NCBI GenBank assembly: GCA_021204905.1
Contig: JAJPYN010000019.1
Span: 124,001-188,000 of the forward strand
Direction: 5' to 3'
DNA length: 64,000 nt
Origin: Prevotella sp.
Lineage (GTDB): Bacteria; Bacteroidota; Bacteroidia; Bacteroidales; Bacteroidaceae
Both the position numbers and the translations under genes were made by a program. This document shows positions 27,834-38,118 of this stretch, piece by piece. Under the pieces are notes generated by a model. The model did not search any database and was not told the DNA's origin. It saw only the letters and a list, made by a program, of their open reading frames with translations. How positions within the stretch are numbered: position 1 is the stretch's first letter; the number at the start of each line of letters is the position of its first letter.

Positions 27834-28319
27834 ATGAAGAGAATTTTGTTATTCGCCATAGCGGTTTTTGCCCTTTGCCTTAACGCGGGCGCGCAACTGC
27901 CGTCGGTTTCGCTCAAAGACATCAACGGCAAGACTGTCGACACGGCGCAGCTTTCCAACGACGGACGGCCTTTCATCATCAGTTTCTTCGCCACATGGTG
28001 CAAGCCTTGCAACCGCGAACTGTCAGCTATAGCTGAGGATTACGAGGACTGGCAGGAGGAGACGGGCGTGAAGCTTTTCGCCGTGTCGATTGACCAAGCG
28101 CAGAACATCAACAAGGTGAAGCCGCTGGTGGACAATCACGACTGGCCTTACGACGTGCTGCTTGACCCGAACAGCGATTTCAAGCGCGCGCTAGGCATTC
28201 AGATGATCCCTTACACGCTGATTGTCGACGGCAAAGGGAACATTGTTTACAAGCACAACGGTTACACCGAGGGTGCGGAGCAGGAGGTGCTCGAGAAGGT
28301 GAGGGAACTGGTTGAATAA
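27834..28319 (+). CDS. TlpA-family thioredoxin-like protein, secreted
   Basis: Signal peptide; FFATWCKPCNREL (WCxxC) redox motif. Confidence 0.92.
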   Translation: MKRILLFAIAVFALCLNAGAQLPSVSLKDINGKTVDTAQLSNDGRPFIISFFATWCKPCNRELSAIAEDYEDWQEETGVKLFAVSIDQAQNINKVKPLVDNHDWPYDVLLDPNSDFKRALGIQMIPYTLIVDGKGNIVYKHNGYTEGAEQEVLEKVRELVE

Positions 28320-28342
28320 CGCACCGCAAACATTTTTAACGG

Positions 28343-29986
28343 ATGGCTATCCCCTTGAAAATCAGGCTTTTAACACTGCTGTGGCTCGCCGCTTTCCCCG
28401 TGTTGGCGCAGGAGAAGGACAATAAGGTTACGGTGAGCGGCAGCGTGATGAGCGACATTCTCATCCCTCAGGACGACAAGAAAATCGGCACCGAGGAGAC
28501 CGACGACTGGGCCGAGACGAACACCTACGCCGACGTGAGCATAATGAGCAAATATGTTGACGCCGGCGCGCGCTTCGAGTTCACGCAATACCCGTTGCCG
28601 GGCTTCGAACAGAAGTTCAAGGGCTGGGGCGTGCCGAATGTTTATGTTAAAGGAAAATACAAATGGGCGGAGCTGACACTCGGCACGTTCTACGAGCAGT
28701 TCGGTTCGGGTTTCGTCCTGCGGACCTACGAGGAGCGCAGCCTCGGCATCGACAACTCGCTCTTGGGCGCGCGGCTGGTGATGAAACCTTACAAAGGCAT
28801 CACTATTAAAGCGCTTTCGGGCAAGCAACGCCGCTATTGGGCAATCAACCACAGCCTTGTGAGCGGTGCGGACATTGAACTGGGGCTCGAAGAATGGATT
28901 AAGCCGATGCTCGACAAGGGCACGTTCCTCACGCTCGGCGCCTCGTGGGTGAACAAGCACGAAGGGCAGGAAGACATCATGACCGACGCCACGCACAAGC
29001 TCAACCTGCCCGAATATGTCAACGCGTTCGATGTCAGGGCGAACCTGCAGACGGGCGGCTTCGGCATACTCGCCGAGTACGCGTGGAAAACGGAAGACCC
29101 GTCGTTCGACAACGGTTACATCTACCGCAAAGGCAACGTGGCGATGCTATCGGCATCCTATTCGCAGCGCGGCCTGAGCGTTCTCTTGCAGGCAAAGCGC
29201 TCGGACAACATGTCGTTCCGCAGCCGCCGCGGCATAACGGGCATCTCGTCTTATATCAACCACATGCCCGCGTTCACGATGGAGCACACCTACACGCTCG
29301 CCGCGCTCTACCCCTACGCCACCAACCCCGACGGCGAATGGGCTTATCAGGCGGAGGTCGGGTACAAATTCAAGAGGCACACCTTCCTCGGCGGAAAGTA
29401 CGGCACGGATATTAAAGTGAACTTCTCCCACGTGCACGCCATTGAGCACAATGTTAAAGACGGCGGCGCAGCGGGCACGGACGGTTACGGCTCGGCGTTC
29501 TTCAAATGGGGCGACGGCACGTATTATCAGGACATCAACGTACAAATCGAGAAGAAATTCACAAAGTCGTTCAAGCTCAACCTGATGTACATGAACCAGT
29601 TCTACAACAAGACGATTGTAGAGGGTGAAGGGGGTATGATACACTCAGACATCTTCGTGGCCGAAGGCAAATATCAATTTAACAAAAAATTCACCCTGCG
29701 CGGCGAGTTGCAATACCTCACCACCGCCGACGACCAGGGCGACTGGCTCTTCGCATTGCTCGAACTGTCGATGCTGCCCCACTGGATGTTCACCGTCTCC
29801 GACGAATACAACTGCGGCGAGACCAATGTCCACTACTATCAAGGCTACGTTACGTTCAACTACGGAGCGCACCGCCTGCAACTCGGTTACGGCCGCACGC
29901 GCGCGGGGTACAACTGCTCCGGAGGCGTGTGCCGCTATGTGCCGGCAAGCAAAGGCGTTACGCTGTCGTACAACTATAATTTCTAA
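28343..29986 (+). CDS. DUF6029-like outer membrane protein
   Basis: Signal peptide then VSGSVMSDILIPQDD..., beta-barrel-like, ends in an aromatic residue (SYNYNF); gene order TlpA-DUF6029-Omp28. Confidence 0.7.
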   Translation: MAIPLKIRLLTLLWLAAFPVLAQEKDNKVTVSGSVMSDILIPQDDKKIGTEETDDWAETNTYADVSIMSKYVDAGARFEFTQYPLPGFEQKFKGWGVPNVYVKGKYKWAELTLGTFYEQFGSGFVLRTYEERSLGIDNSLLGARLVMKPYKGITIKALSGKQRRYWAINHSLVSGADIELGLEEWIKPMLDKGTFLTLGASWVNKHEGQEDIMTDATHKLNLPEYVNAFDVRANLQTGGFGILAEYAWKTEDPSFDNGYIYRKGNVAMLSASYSQRGLSVLLQAKRSDNMSFRSRRGITGISSYINHMPAFTMEHTYTLAALYPYATNPDGEWAYQAEVGYKFKRHTFLGGKYGTDIKVNFSHVHAIEHNVKDGGAAGTDGYGSAFFKWGDGTYYQDINVQIEKKFTKSFKLNLMYMNQFYNKTIVEGEGGMIHSDIFVAEGKYQFNKKFTLRGELQYLTTADDQGDWLFALLELSMLPHWMFTVSDEYNCGETNVHYYQGYVTFNYGAHRLQLGYGRTRAGYNCSGGVCRYVPASKGVTLSYNYNF

Positions 29987-29991
29987 GCGCG

Positions 29992-30837
29992 ATGAAGATT
30001 TATTTTTATGCCTTTTCCGCCATAGTCGCCGCGGTGACGCTCGCCGCTTGCAGCAATATCGACGAGGACGAGCGCCTCATCTACGTCCAACCGGCGGACG
30101 TGGCGAAGCACGTGCTCATTGAGGATTTCACCGGTCAGGCCTGCGTGAATTGCCCGGCGGCATCGGAGCTCATCGCGCAAATGCAGGAGGAATACGGCGA
30201 AGAGAACATCATCGCGGTGGGTCTGTACAGCGGTTCGTTCGGACAAAACATTAGAGGAGATTTTTATCCGCTCACTACCGAATTAGGCAATTATTACTAC
30301 AACCTTTACGGCGTGAGCGAGCAGCCTAGCGCGATGATCGACCGCCACGGGGTGAACAGCAATTACGCGACGTGGCCGGCGGAGGTTTATAATTGCATTC
30401 AGGATTCGGCGAAGGTGAAGCTCGACATCACCAACAGCTACGACGCGGCGACGCGCACCGCAGACATCACCGTTTCTGCCCTTGCCGTAAAGGACATCAG
30501 CGGCACGTTGCAGGTGTGGCTCACCGAAGACAACATCATCAGTTGGCAATACATGAGCGACGGTTCGGCAGACGCAGCCTATGTGCACAACCACGTGTTC
30601 CGCACCGCCGTGAACGATCGCGACGGCGACAGTTTCAACGTTAGCGAAGGCACTACGCAGACGCGGACATTCAGCATAACGCTCGATGAGGATTGGGCGG
30701 CAGAGAACGTCTCGGCGGTGGCCATAGTGTCCGATGCCGGCGGCGTGGTGCAGAGCGTCAAGGCCCCGATAATCGCGAAGGATGAGGACGACAGCACTGA
30801 GCAGGAAGCCGAAGAAGAAGTAAACGATAACGAATAG
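29992..30837 (+). CDS. Omp28-related outer membrane lipoprotein
   Basis: Lipobox AVTLAACSN; LIEDFTGQACVNCPAASELIAQMQEEYG is typical of Omp28-related proteins. Confidence 0.85.
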   Translation: MKIYFYAFSAIVAAVTLAACSNIDEDERLIYVQPADVAKHVLIEDFTGQACVNCPAASELIAQMQEEYGEENIIAVGLYSGSFGQNIRGDFYPLTTELGNYYYNLYGVSEQPSAMIDRHGVNSNYATWPAEVYNCIQDSAKVKLDITNSYDAATRTADITVSALAVKDISGTLQVWLTEDNIISWQYMSDGSADAAYVHNHVFRTAVNDRDGDSFNVSEGTTQTRTFSITLDEDWAAENVSAVAIVSDAGGVVQSVKAPIIAKDEDDSTEQEAEEEVNDNE

Positions 30838-30882
30838 CGGGAAGCCGGAGAAGAATCAGATAACGAATAAACAGATATTAGT

Positions 30883-31536
30883 ATGAAAAAAATTACACTT
30901 TTACTCATCGCCGCCGCATTCCTTTGCACGACGGCAAACGCGGACGACATCAACACCTCGTTGCAGTTCGCCTACTCCGACGGCACCACCGTACCCGACG
31001 GCAGCGAGATAACCGTCACTTCCGCAATCGAAGACGAATTCAAGGGCGAGATAGAGCTGCCTTCCGGCCTTTACATCCTTAACACCACCGACGACACCTG
31101 CGGCGTGGGAATGACCATCACCGTGAGCCGCCTCGACAACGGCGCGCTGCAGTATTGCCTGCTGGGTTCGTGCAAGAGTACCACGGAATTGATTGACAAT
31201 GTCTCGGCCGGTACGGGGCTGTTGAAGGCGGGCGCGATGGACGACCTTATGACGGAGTATATCCCGGAAGATTACGGCACATGCACCGCCACGCTGACCA
31301 TCGGCGTCTATGAAGCCGGCATTATCGGCGCGGGGGATTACATCGGCGAAGGCCCGACCATCACGGTCAACTTCGTTTACGACGACACCTCGCTCGGCAT
31401 CACCGATGTTGCCGTTGCCGACAGCGAGATCACGGGCTATTATTCCGTCTCGGGCGAGAAGCTCTCCGCACCGCAGAAAGGCGTGAACATCGTCAAATAC
31501 GCCAACGGCCAAACCGTGAAGACGATAAACAAATAA
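30883..31536 (+). CDS. Secreted protein with C-terminal sorting-like tail
   Basis: Signal peptide MKKITLLLIAAAFLCTTANA; C-terminus GYYSVSGEKLSAPQKGVNIVKYANGQTVKTINK. Confidence 0.75.
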   Translation: MKKITLLLIAAAFLCTTANADDINTSLQFAYSDGTTVPDGSEITVTSAIEDEFKGEIELPSGLYILNTTDDTCGVGMTITVSRLDNGALQYCLLGSCKSTTELIDNVSAGTGLLKAGAMDDLMTEYIPEDYGTCTATLTIGVYEAGIIGAGDYIGEGPTITVNFVYDDTSLGITDVAVADSEITGYYSVSGEKLSAPQKGVNIVKYANGQTVKTINK

Positions 31537-31566
31537 GGCGGCGGGCCACAGGCTATTTTCACACAG

Positions 31567-31605
31567 CCGGCTGCGGATTATCCTTTCCGTGGCCGGTTTT
31601 TCGTT
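31567..31605 (+). terminator. Rho-independent terminator
   Basis: CCGGCTGCGGA..ttatcct..TCCGTGGCCGG followed by TTTTTCG; imperfect stem. Confidence 0.6.
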
Positions 31606-31652
31606 AATGCTTTTTTTAGTTAGCGCCGCGCAGTTAAATTATCCTTTTTTCC

Positions 31653-31683
31653 TTTGGGCATATCGCGAAAAAAAGTAACTTTG
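31653..31683 (+). promoter_or_regulatory. Putative promoter of the M6 peptidase gene
   Basis: TTTG (31653-31656), 19 nt, TAACTTTG (31676-31683). Confidence 0.65.
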
Positions 31684-31706
31684 GGAACAAATTACCTGCC
31701 GGTGCT

Positions 31707-33518
31707 ATGAAACGTTTTTCTTTATCCCTCGCCTTTGTGCTTCTCGCGGCGGTTATGGTGCGCGCCGTGCCCGCAAAGAAGGGCGTGAGCAGGACGGCGG
31801 AGCTGGCCGGCGGGGAGGCGGTGCTGACCCTTTGCGGCGACGAGTATGCGCATTGGTGGGAGGACGAACAGGGCAACGCATACTTTGTGAATAAAAATGC
31901 AGCCAAGCCTGTCGCTTCGGCGGAACTGGCGCGCGTGAAAAGTGCAGGGCGGCAGCGTATGGCGGCGCAAAATGCAAGGCGGCAAAAGCGGTTGGCGGCA
32001 TTTCGCGCGGCAAACATCAAAGAACAAACAAGCATTAGGCAAACAACTAATTCGAGCGGCTTCGGGCAATCGACAACGATAAGCCGCGGCAGGCAATTGA
32101 CAACGACGGAGCAAGCGTATTCGGGTACGAAGCGCGGCCTTGTGATTTTGGTTAATTTCAACGATTTGGCGATGGCGGACTCTGCGGCGCAGGACGCTTT
32201 CAACCGGATGTTCAACGAGGCGGGCTATTCGGAGAACAGGCATATCGGCAGCGTGGCGGACTATTTTTCCGACCAGAGTTACGGGCAGTTTGACATCGCT
32301 TTCGACGTTGCCGGACCCGTTACTATGTCGCAGGACTATGCTTATTACGGGCAGAACGACCGCTACGGCGACGACTTGTATCCTTGCACGATGGTGGCTG
32401 AGGCGTGCCGGCTTGTTGACGACGATGTCGATTTTTCGAATTATGACTGGGACGGCGACGGCGAAGTGGAGCAGGTATTTATCGTTTATGCGGGTTACGG
32501 CGAGAATGCCGGTGCGTCGGCGTCGACTATCTGGCCGCACGAATGGACGCTCAGCGAGGGTTATGATTACGACGACGGCGATGGGGCGTTGACGCTCGAT
32601 GGTGTTACGATTGACACGTATGCCGTAACGTGCGAGTTGGCCGGAACAACAGGGTCGACGCTTGCGGGCATCGGCGTGGCATGCCATGAGTTTTCGCATT
32701 GCCTCGGTTTCCCGGACTTCTACGACACGTCCTACTCCGGCGGATGGGGCATGCAGGCGTGGGATCTGCTCGACAGCGGCAGCTACAACGGACCGTATTC
32801 CAATGGCGAGGTGCCGGCGGGATACACCGCTTACGAGCGTTGGGCGGCGGGTTGGCTTGAGCCTGTTGCGCTTGCAAGCGAGATGAATGTTGAGGCGATG
32901 GAGCCTTTGAACGACGCGCCCGAGGCGTATGTTTTGTATAACGCCAACGATTCCGACGAGTTTTATTTGCTTGAAAACCGCCGCGCTGACAGGTGGTTCG
33001 CCTTTGTGCAAAGCTATTCCGCGCCGTCGGGACTGCTCGTGCTCCACGTTGACTACGATGCCGACGCGTGGGAAGAGAACACGCCGAACGACGATGCCGA
33101 CCATCAGCGGATGACAATCATACAAGCGAACAACGAGAAAGGCACTTATCGCTGGTCGAGTTACTCCATCACGCGCGACCAATACGCGGGACATCCCTAT
33201 CCTTATGCCGACAACGACTCGCTCACGCGTTTCTCCACGCCCGCCGCAACACTCTACAACACCAACACCGACGGCACGAATTATATGTCGCCCGGCATCT
33301 ACGACATCACGCTGAACGAGGACGGTACGATAGCTTTCAACTGCGGTAACGCCGAGCAGGACGACGAGACAGACGGCATTAGCAACGTCCCCGCCGGCGA
33401 AGAAGCGACGGCAGCCAAGCGCATTTTCAGCCTTTCGGGCTATTATCTCGGCACCGACCTTTCGCCCCTGCCCGCCGGCATTTACATAAGAAACAACCGA
33501 AAGATAATCCGACAATGA
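31707..33518 (+). CDS. M6 family metalloprotease (immune inhibitor A-like), secreted, CTD tail
   Basis: GIGVACHEFSHCLGFPDFYD (HExxHxxGxPD); propeptide region; C-terminus IFSLSGYYLGTDLSPLPAGIYIRNNRKIIRQ. Confidence 0.92.
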   Translation: MKRFSLSLAFVLLAAVMVRAVPAKKGVSRTAELAGGEAVLTLCGDEYAHWWEDEQGNAYFVNKNAAKPVASAELARVKSAGRQRMAAQNARRQKRLAAFRAANIKEQTSIRQTTNSSGFGQSTTISRGRQLTTTEQAYSGTKRGLVILVNFNDLAMADSAAQDAFNRMFNEAGYSENRHIGSVADYFSDQSYGQFDIAFDVAGPVTMSQDYAYYGQNDRYGDDLYPCTMVAEACRLVDDDVDFSNYDWDGDGEVEQVFIVYAGYGENAGASASTIWPHEWTLSEGYDYDDGDGALTLDGVTIDTYAVTCELAGTTGSTLAGIGVACHEFSHCLGFPDFYDTSYSGGWGMQAWDLLDSGSYNGPYSNGEVPAGYTAYERWAAGWLEPVALASEMNVEAMEPLNDAPEAYVLYNANDSDEFYLLENRRADRWFAFVQSYSAPSGLLVLHVDYDADAWEENTPNDDADHQRMTIIQANNEKGTYRWSSYSITRDQYAGHPYPYADNDSLTRFSTPAATLYNTNTDGTNYMSPGIYDITLNEDGTIAFNCGNAEQDDETDGISNVPAGEEATAAKRIFSLSGYYLGTDLSPLPAGIYIRNNRKIIRQ

Positions 33519-34747
33519 TACCGCGAAAACTCATATTATTCCTCTTGTTGCTCGCGCTGCCATGCTGCGTGTTGACGGCGCAGACCGACCGCAAGGCATG
33601 GAAGAAGAACGTCAGGCACCAGCTCTCCGCGGCGCGGACGAACATAAAGAACGGCACCAACCTCGACGATGCGGAACAATCAATGCGCACGCTGCTTCTC
33701 GACAGTGCCAACATCGACAACGAGAAGATCTGGCTCACGCTGTTCGACGCATTGAAGAAGCGGCACGACCAGCTGAACGAGAACCTCTATCTGAAACAGC
33801 AGTCGGACACGGCGCAGTTCCTTTCCAACACGCTGCACCTCTTCGGCGTGCTCGAGAGCATGGACTCTATCGACGCCAGGCCCGATGCCGACGGCGTGTC
33901 CCGCCCGCATTTCCGCGCCAAGCATGCCGCATACCTTTTTCCTTACCGCAAAAACCTTTACGGCGGAGGCGGGTATTTCCTTAATAAAAAGGATTATGCG
34001 GCAGCGTATGAATTTTTCGACAGCTTCGCAGACTGCAGCGTGCAACCGCTTTTTTCGGGGTACGACTTCGACGAGCGGCAACTGTATGAGGCGGCATTCC
34101 GCGCCGTTTACTGCGGTTATAAGCTGCGGCGTTGCGACATCATAGACAAGTATTCGGCGCTCGCCCTGCGCGACACCGTCAACGAGGTGTACGTCTTGCA
34201 ATATATGGCGGAGGCGTGCGCTATGCACGAAGACAGCGGGGCATACCATCGCGCGCTGCTCACGGGCTTTAACAAATACCCCGGCAGCCAGTATTTCTTC
34301 AAGCATCTCGCCGTCTATTACAGCCGGGGCAACCAATACGGCGACCTCCTCCGCATCTCCGACGAGCTGCTTGCCGGCAAGCCTGACGATGTACCGGCAA
34401 TGACAGCAAAGAGTGCGGCGCTGCTCCATTTGGAACGCTACGACGAATGCATCGCCGTCAGCGACGACATCATAGCCCGCGACACGACAAAGGCGGCACC
34501 ATACGCTAATGCCGGGTTGGCGTATTACAACAAGATCCTCGCGCTCGAGGCCAAGAACAGAAAAAGCAAAGCGGAGCTGCTCGCGCTCAACGAGTTGTAC
34601 AAGAAAGCCCTGCCCTACTTCGAGCGGTACCGCAGTCTGGCGCCCGACGAGAGCGACGGCTGGGGCACGCCGCTTTACAACATCTACTACAACTTGAATA
34701 TGGGCGAGAAGTTCGACGAGATAGGCAGGCTGTTGCAGCGCGAGTGA
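33515..34747 (+). CDS. Tetratricopeptide-like secreted protein
   Basis: Signal peptide; helical repeat-rich; ATGA overlap with the upstream M6 peptidase gene. Confidence 0.75.
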   Translation: MIPRKLILFLLLLALPCCVLTAQTDRKAWKKNVRHQLSAARTNIKNGTNLDDAEQSMRTLLLDSANIDNEKIWLTLFDALKKRHDQLNENLYLKQQSDTAQFLSNTLHLFGVLESMDSIDARPDADGVSRPHFRAKHAAYLFPYRKNLYGGGGYFLNKKDYAAAYEFFDSFADCSVQPLFSGYDFDERQLYEAAFRAVYCGYKLRRCDIIDKYSALALRDTVNEVYVLQYMAEACAMHEDSGAYHRALLTGFNKYPGSQYFFKHLAVYYSRGNQYGDLLRISDELLAGKPDDVPAMTAKSAALLHLERYDECIAVSDDIIARDTTKAAPYANAGLAYYNKILALEAKNRKSKAELLALNELYKKALPYFERYRSLAPDESDGWGTPLYNIYYNLNMGEKFDEIGRLLQRE

Positions 34748-34798
34748 ACCGCCCGTAGACAAAGAAGACAAATCATAAACCAAACAAATTATAAGCCT

Positions 34799-35866
34799 AT
34801 GAAAAAGTATAATTTTAATGCGGGACCGTCAATCCTCCCGCGCGAAGTGATAGAGCAGACGGCGCAGGCATGTCTCGACTTCAACTCTTCCGGACTGTCG
34901 CTGATGGAAATAAGCCACCGTGCCAAGGATTTCCAGCCTGTGGTAGATGAGGCTATGGCGCTCATCAAAGAGTTGCTCGACGTGCCCGAGGGTTATTCGG
35001 TATTGTTCCTCGGCGGCGGCGCAAGTCTGGAGTTCTGCATGGTACCCTACAACTACCTTGAGAAGAAAGCGGCATACCTCAACACGGGCGTGTGGGCAAC
35101 CAAGGCGCAAAAAGAAGCAAAAGGCTTCGGCGAAGTTGTAGAGGTGGCATCGTCGAAAGACCGTAACTTCACTTACATCCCGCGCAACTTCGCCATACCC
35201 GCCGATGCCGATTATCTGCACATCACAACCAACAACACTATCTACGGCACCGAGCTGCTTACCGACCTCGACTCGCCCGTGCAGATGATTGCCGATATGT
35301 CGTCGGACATCTTCTCCCGCCCCGTCGACGTGAGCAAGTACGCCTGCATCTACGGCGGCGCGCAGAAAAACCTCGCTATGGCAGGACTGACGTTTGTCAT
35401 CATCAAAGAGGACACGCTGGGCAAGGTGAGCCGCTATATCCCGACGATGCTCGATTATCGGACGCACATCAAGAAAGGTTCGATGTTCAACACCCCGCCG
35501 GTAGTGCCCATCTATTGCGCACTGATGAACCTCCGTTACATGAAGGCGCACGGCGGCGTGAAGGCGATGGAGAAGCTGGCGATAGAGCGCTCGGCAATCC
35601 TCTATGAAGAGATCGACCGCAACCGCATCTTCGTCGGCACGGCGGAAGAGGACAGCCGCTCGCGAATGAACATCACGTTTGTATGCAAGCCGGAGTACGC
35701 CGAGTTGCAGGACGAGTTCCTCGCCTTCGCCACGTCAAAAGGCATGGTGGGCGTGAAAGGCCATCGCGACGTGGGAGGCTTCCGCGCATCGTGCTACAAC
35801 GCAATGTCCATTGAGGGTTGCAAGGCACTCGTTTCTTGTATGAAAGAGTTTGAGGCGGCACACTAA
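34799..35866 (+). CDS. serC: 3-phosphoserine/phosphohydroxythreonine transaminase
   Basis: [57 protein letters not shown]. Confidence 0.97.
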   Translation: MKKYNFNAGPSILPREVIEQTAQACLDFNSSGLSLMEISHRAKDFQPVVDEAMALIKELLDVPEGYSVLFLGGGASLEFCMVPYNYLEKKAAYLNTGVWATKAQKEAKGFGEVVEVASSKDRNFTYIPRNFAIPADADYLHITTNNTIYGTELLTDLDSPVQMIADMSSDIFSRPVDVSKYACIYGGAQKNLAMAGLTFVIIKEDTLGKVSRYIPTMLDYRTHIKKGSMFNTPPVVPIYCALMNLRYMKAHGGVKAMEKLAIERSAILYEEIDRNRIFVGTAEEDSRSRMNITFVCKPEYAELQDEFLAFATSKGMVGVKGHRDVGGFRASCYNAMSIEGCKALVSCMKEFEAAH

Positions 35867-35899
35867 AAAGACGGATTAAATTAACAAAGACTACTGATT

Positions 35900-36814
35900 A
35901 TGAAAGTATTAATTGCAACAGAGAAGCCCTTTGCAGCAGTCGCCGTGGAGGGCATACGCAAAGAGATAGAGGGTGCGGGACACAAACTGGCGCTGCTGGA
36001 GAAGTACACCGACAAGGCGCAACTGCTCGAAGCGGTGAAGGATGCCGACGCGCTCATCATCCGCTCGGACAAGGTGGATGCCGACGTACTTGACGCTGCA
36101 AAGAAACTGAAGATTGTGGTACGCGCCGGCGCGGGGTACGACAACATCGACCTTAACGCGGCTACGGCGCATAATGTTGTGGCGGAGAACACGCCGGGAC
36201 AGAACTCTAACGCCGTGGCGGAACTGGTGTTCGGACTGCTCGTCTTTGCCGTGCGCAATTTCTACAACGGCAAGGCGGGCACCGAGCTCAAAGGCAAGAA
36301 ACTCGGCATACTCGCTTTCGGCAACGTCGGACGCAACGTGGCGCGTATCGCGAAAGGCTTCGGCATGGACATCCTCGCCTACGATGCCTACTGCCCCAAA
36401 GAGGTGATAGATGCTGCGGGCGTGGAAGCGGCAACATCGCAGCAAGAGCTCTTCGAACAGTGCGACATCGTTTCGCTCCATATCCCCGCCACGCCGGAGA
36501 CGCGAAAGAGCATCAACTACGACCTCTGCGCCAAGATGAAGAAAAACGCAATCATCGTCAACACGGCACGCAAGGAGGTGATCGACGAGGACGGACTGAT
36601 CAAACTGATGACCGAGCGCACAGACCTGAGATACATCACCGACATCATGCCCGACGCCGATGCCGACTTCAAAGCGTTCGAAGGCAGATATTTCTCCACA
36701 CCGAAGAAGATGGGAGCGCAAACGGCAGAGGCGAACATCAACGCGGGAATAGCGGCGGCAAAGCAGATAAACGCGTTCTTCGCCACGGGAGACACGAAGT
36801 ATAAAGTGAATTAA
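35900..36814 (+). CDS. serA: 3-phosphoglycerate dehydrogenase
   Basis: VVRAGAGYDNIDLNAATAHNVVAENTPGQNSNAVAELV; NAD-binding and catalytic motifs; next to serC. Confidence 0.95.
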   Translation: MKVLIATEKPFAAVAVEGIRKEIEGAGHKLALLEKYTDKAQLLEAVKDADALIIRSDKVDADVLDAAKKLKIVVRAGAGYDNIDLNAATAHNVVAENTPGQNSNAVAELVFGLLVFAVRNFYNGKAGTELKGKKLGILAFGNVGRNVARIAKGFGMDILAYDAYCPKEVIDAAGVEAATSQQELFEQCDIVSLHIPATPETRKSINYDLCAKMKKNAIIVNTARKEVIDEDGLIKLMTERTDLRYITDIMPDADADFKAFEGRYFSTPKKMGAQTAEANINAGIAAAKQINAFFATGDTKYKVN

Positions 36815-36849
36815 AACCCTCGTTACCACTAACCTTTACAATCTTTTTT

Positions 36850-38097
36850 ATGGCAAAAATCAAACCATTCCGGGGCATCCGACCGCCGAAAGAGCTTGTC
36901 GAACGTGTCGAGTCGCGACCCTACGACGTCTTAGACAGCGAGGAGGCGCGCGCCGAAGCCGGCACAAACGAGATGTCTTTGTATCACATCATAAAGCCGG
37001 AGATCGACTTTGAACCGGGCACAAGCGAATACGACCCGCGTGTCTACGAGCGTGCCAAGGAGAATTTCGCGCGGTTCCAACAGAACGGTTGGCTCGTCAA
37101 AGACGCGAAAGAGCAGTATTATATCTATGCCCAGACAATGGGCGGCAAGACGCAATACGGGCTCGTGGTCGGGGCTTACTCCGGCGATTACACCTCCGGC
37201 GTGATAAAGAAACACGAGCTGACGCGCCGCGACAAGGAAGAAGACCGGATGAAGCACGTGCGCATCACCAACGCCAACATCGAACCGGTGTTCTTCGCCT
37301 ACCCCGACAACGAGGTGCTCGACGCGCTCATCAAGCGTTACGCCGCCACGCAACCGGAGTATGATTTCATAGCGCCGATCGACGGGTTCCGCCATCAGCT
37401 GTGGATTGTAAGCGACGACAACGACATCGCAACCATAACTGCCGAGTTCGCGAAGATGCCTGCGCTGTACATAGCCGACGGACATCACCGCAGTGCGGCG
37501 GCGGCACTTGTCGGGGCGGAGCGTGCAAAGCAGAACCCCAATCACAAGGGCGACGAGGAGTACAACTACTTTATGGCGGTTTGTTTCCAGGCAAGTCAGT
37601 TGACCGTACTCGACTATAACCGCGTCCTGAAAGATCTCAACGGTCTTTCTTCAGAGGAATTTATCGCGCGCATAAGAGAGAATTTCGACGTGGAGGATAC
37701 GGGTACGGAGATCTACAAACCCGCGCGCCTGCACGAGTTCTCGCTCTATCTTGACGGGCATTGGTGGCGCTTGACGGCGAAGGCAGGCACCTACGACGAC
37801 AGCGACCCGATAGGCGTGCTCGACGTCGACATCTCCTCGCGCCTCATCTTGCAGGACATCTTGCAGCTCGGCGACCTCCGTTCGTCGCAGCGTATCGACT
37901 TCGTTGGCGGGTTAAGAGGTTTGGGCGAGCTGAAAAGGAGAGTGGATTCAGGCGAGATGAAAGCAGCTCTTGCCCTCTTCCCGGTTTCGATGAAGCAAAT
38001 AATGGACATCGCCGACAGCGGGAAGATAATGCCCCCGAAGGCGACGTGGTTTGAGCCGAAACTGCGCTCCGGCTTGGTTATCCATTCGCTGGAATAA
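36850..38097 (+). CDS. DUF1015 family protein
   Basis: MAKIKPFRGIRPPKELVERVESRPYDVLDSEEARAEA; YIADGHHRSAAA; serC-serA-DUF1015 order is common in Bacteroidales. Confidence 0.93.
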   Translation: MAKIKPFRGIRPPKELVERVESRPYDVLDSEEARAEAGTNEMSLYHIIKPEIDFEPGTSEYDPRVYERAKENFARFQQNGWLVKDAKEQYYIYAQTMGGKTQYGLVVGAYSGDYTSGVIKKHELTRRDKEEDRMKHVRITNANIEPVFFAYPDNEVLDALIKRYAATQPEYDFIAPIDGFRHQLWIVSDDNDIATITAEFAKMPALYIADGHHRSAAAALVGAERAKQNPNHKGDEEYNYFMAVCFQASQLTVLDYNRVLKDLNGLSSEEFIARIRENFDVEDTGTEIYKPARLHEFSLYLDGHWWRLTAKAGTYDDSDPIGVLDVDISSRLILQDILQLGDLRSSQRIDFVGGLRGLGELKRRVDSGEMKAALALFPVSMKQIMDIADSGKIMPPKATWFEPKLRSGLVIHSLE

Positions 38098-38118
38098 AGC
38101 TGCGGCAAGCGTCGGAGG

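Noticed and set aside
31722-33515. 597-aa minus-strand ORF opposite the M6 peptidase
   Set aside because: Shadow ORF of a GC-rich coding strand; the plus strand has signal peptide, HExxH and CTD motifs.
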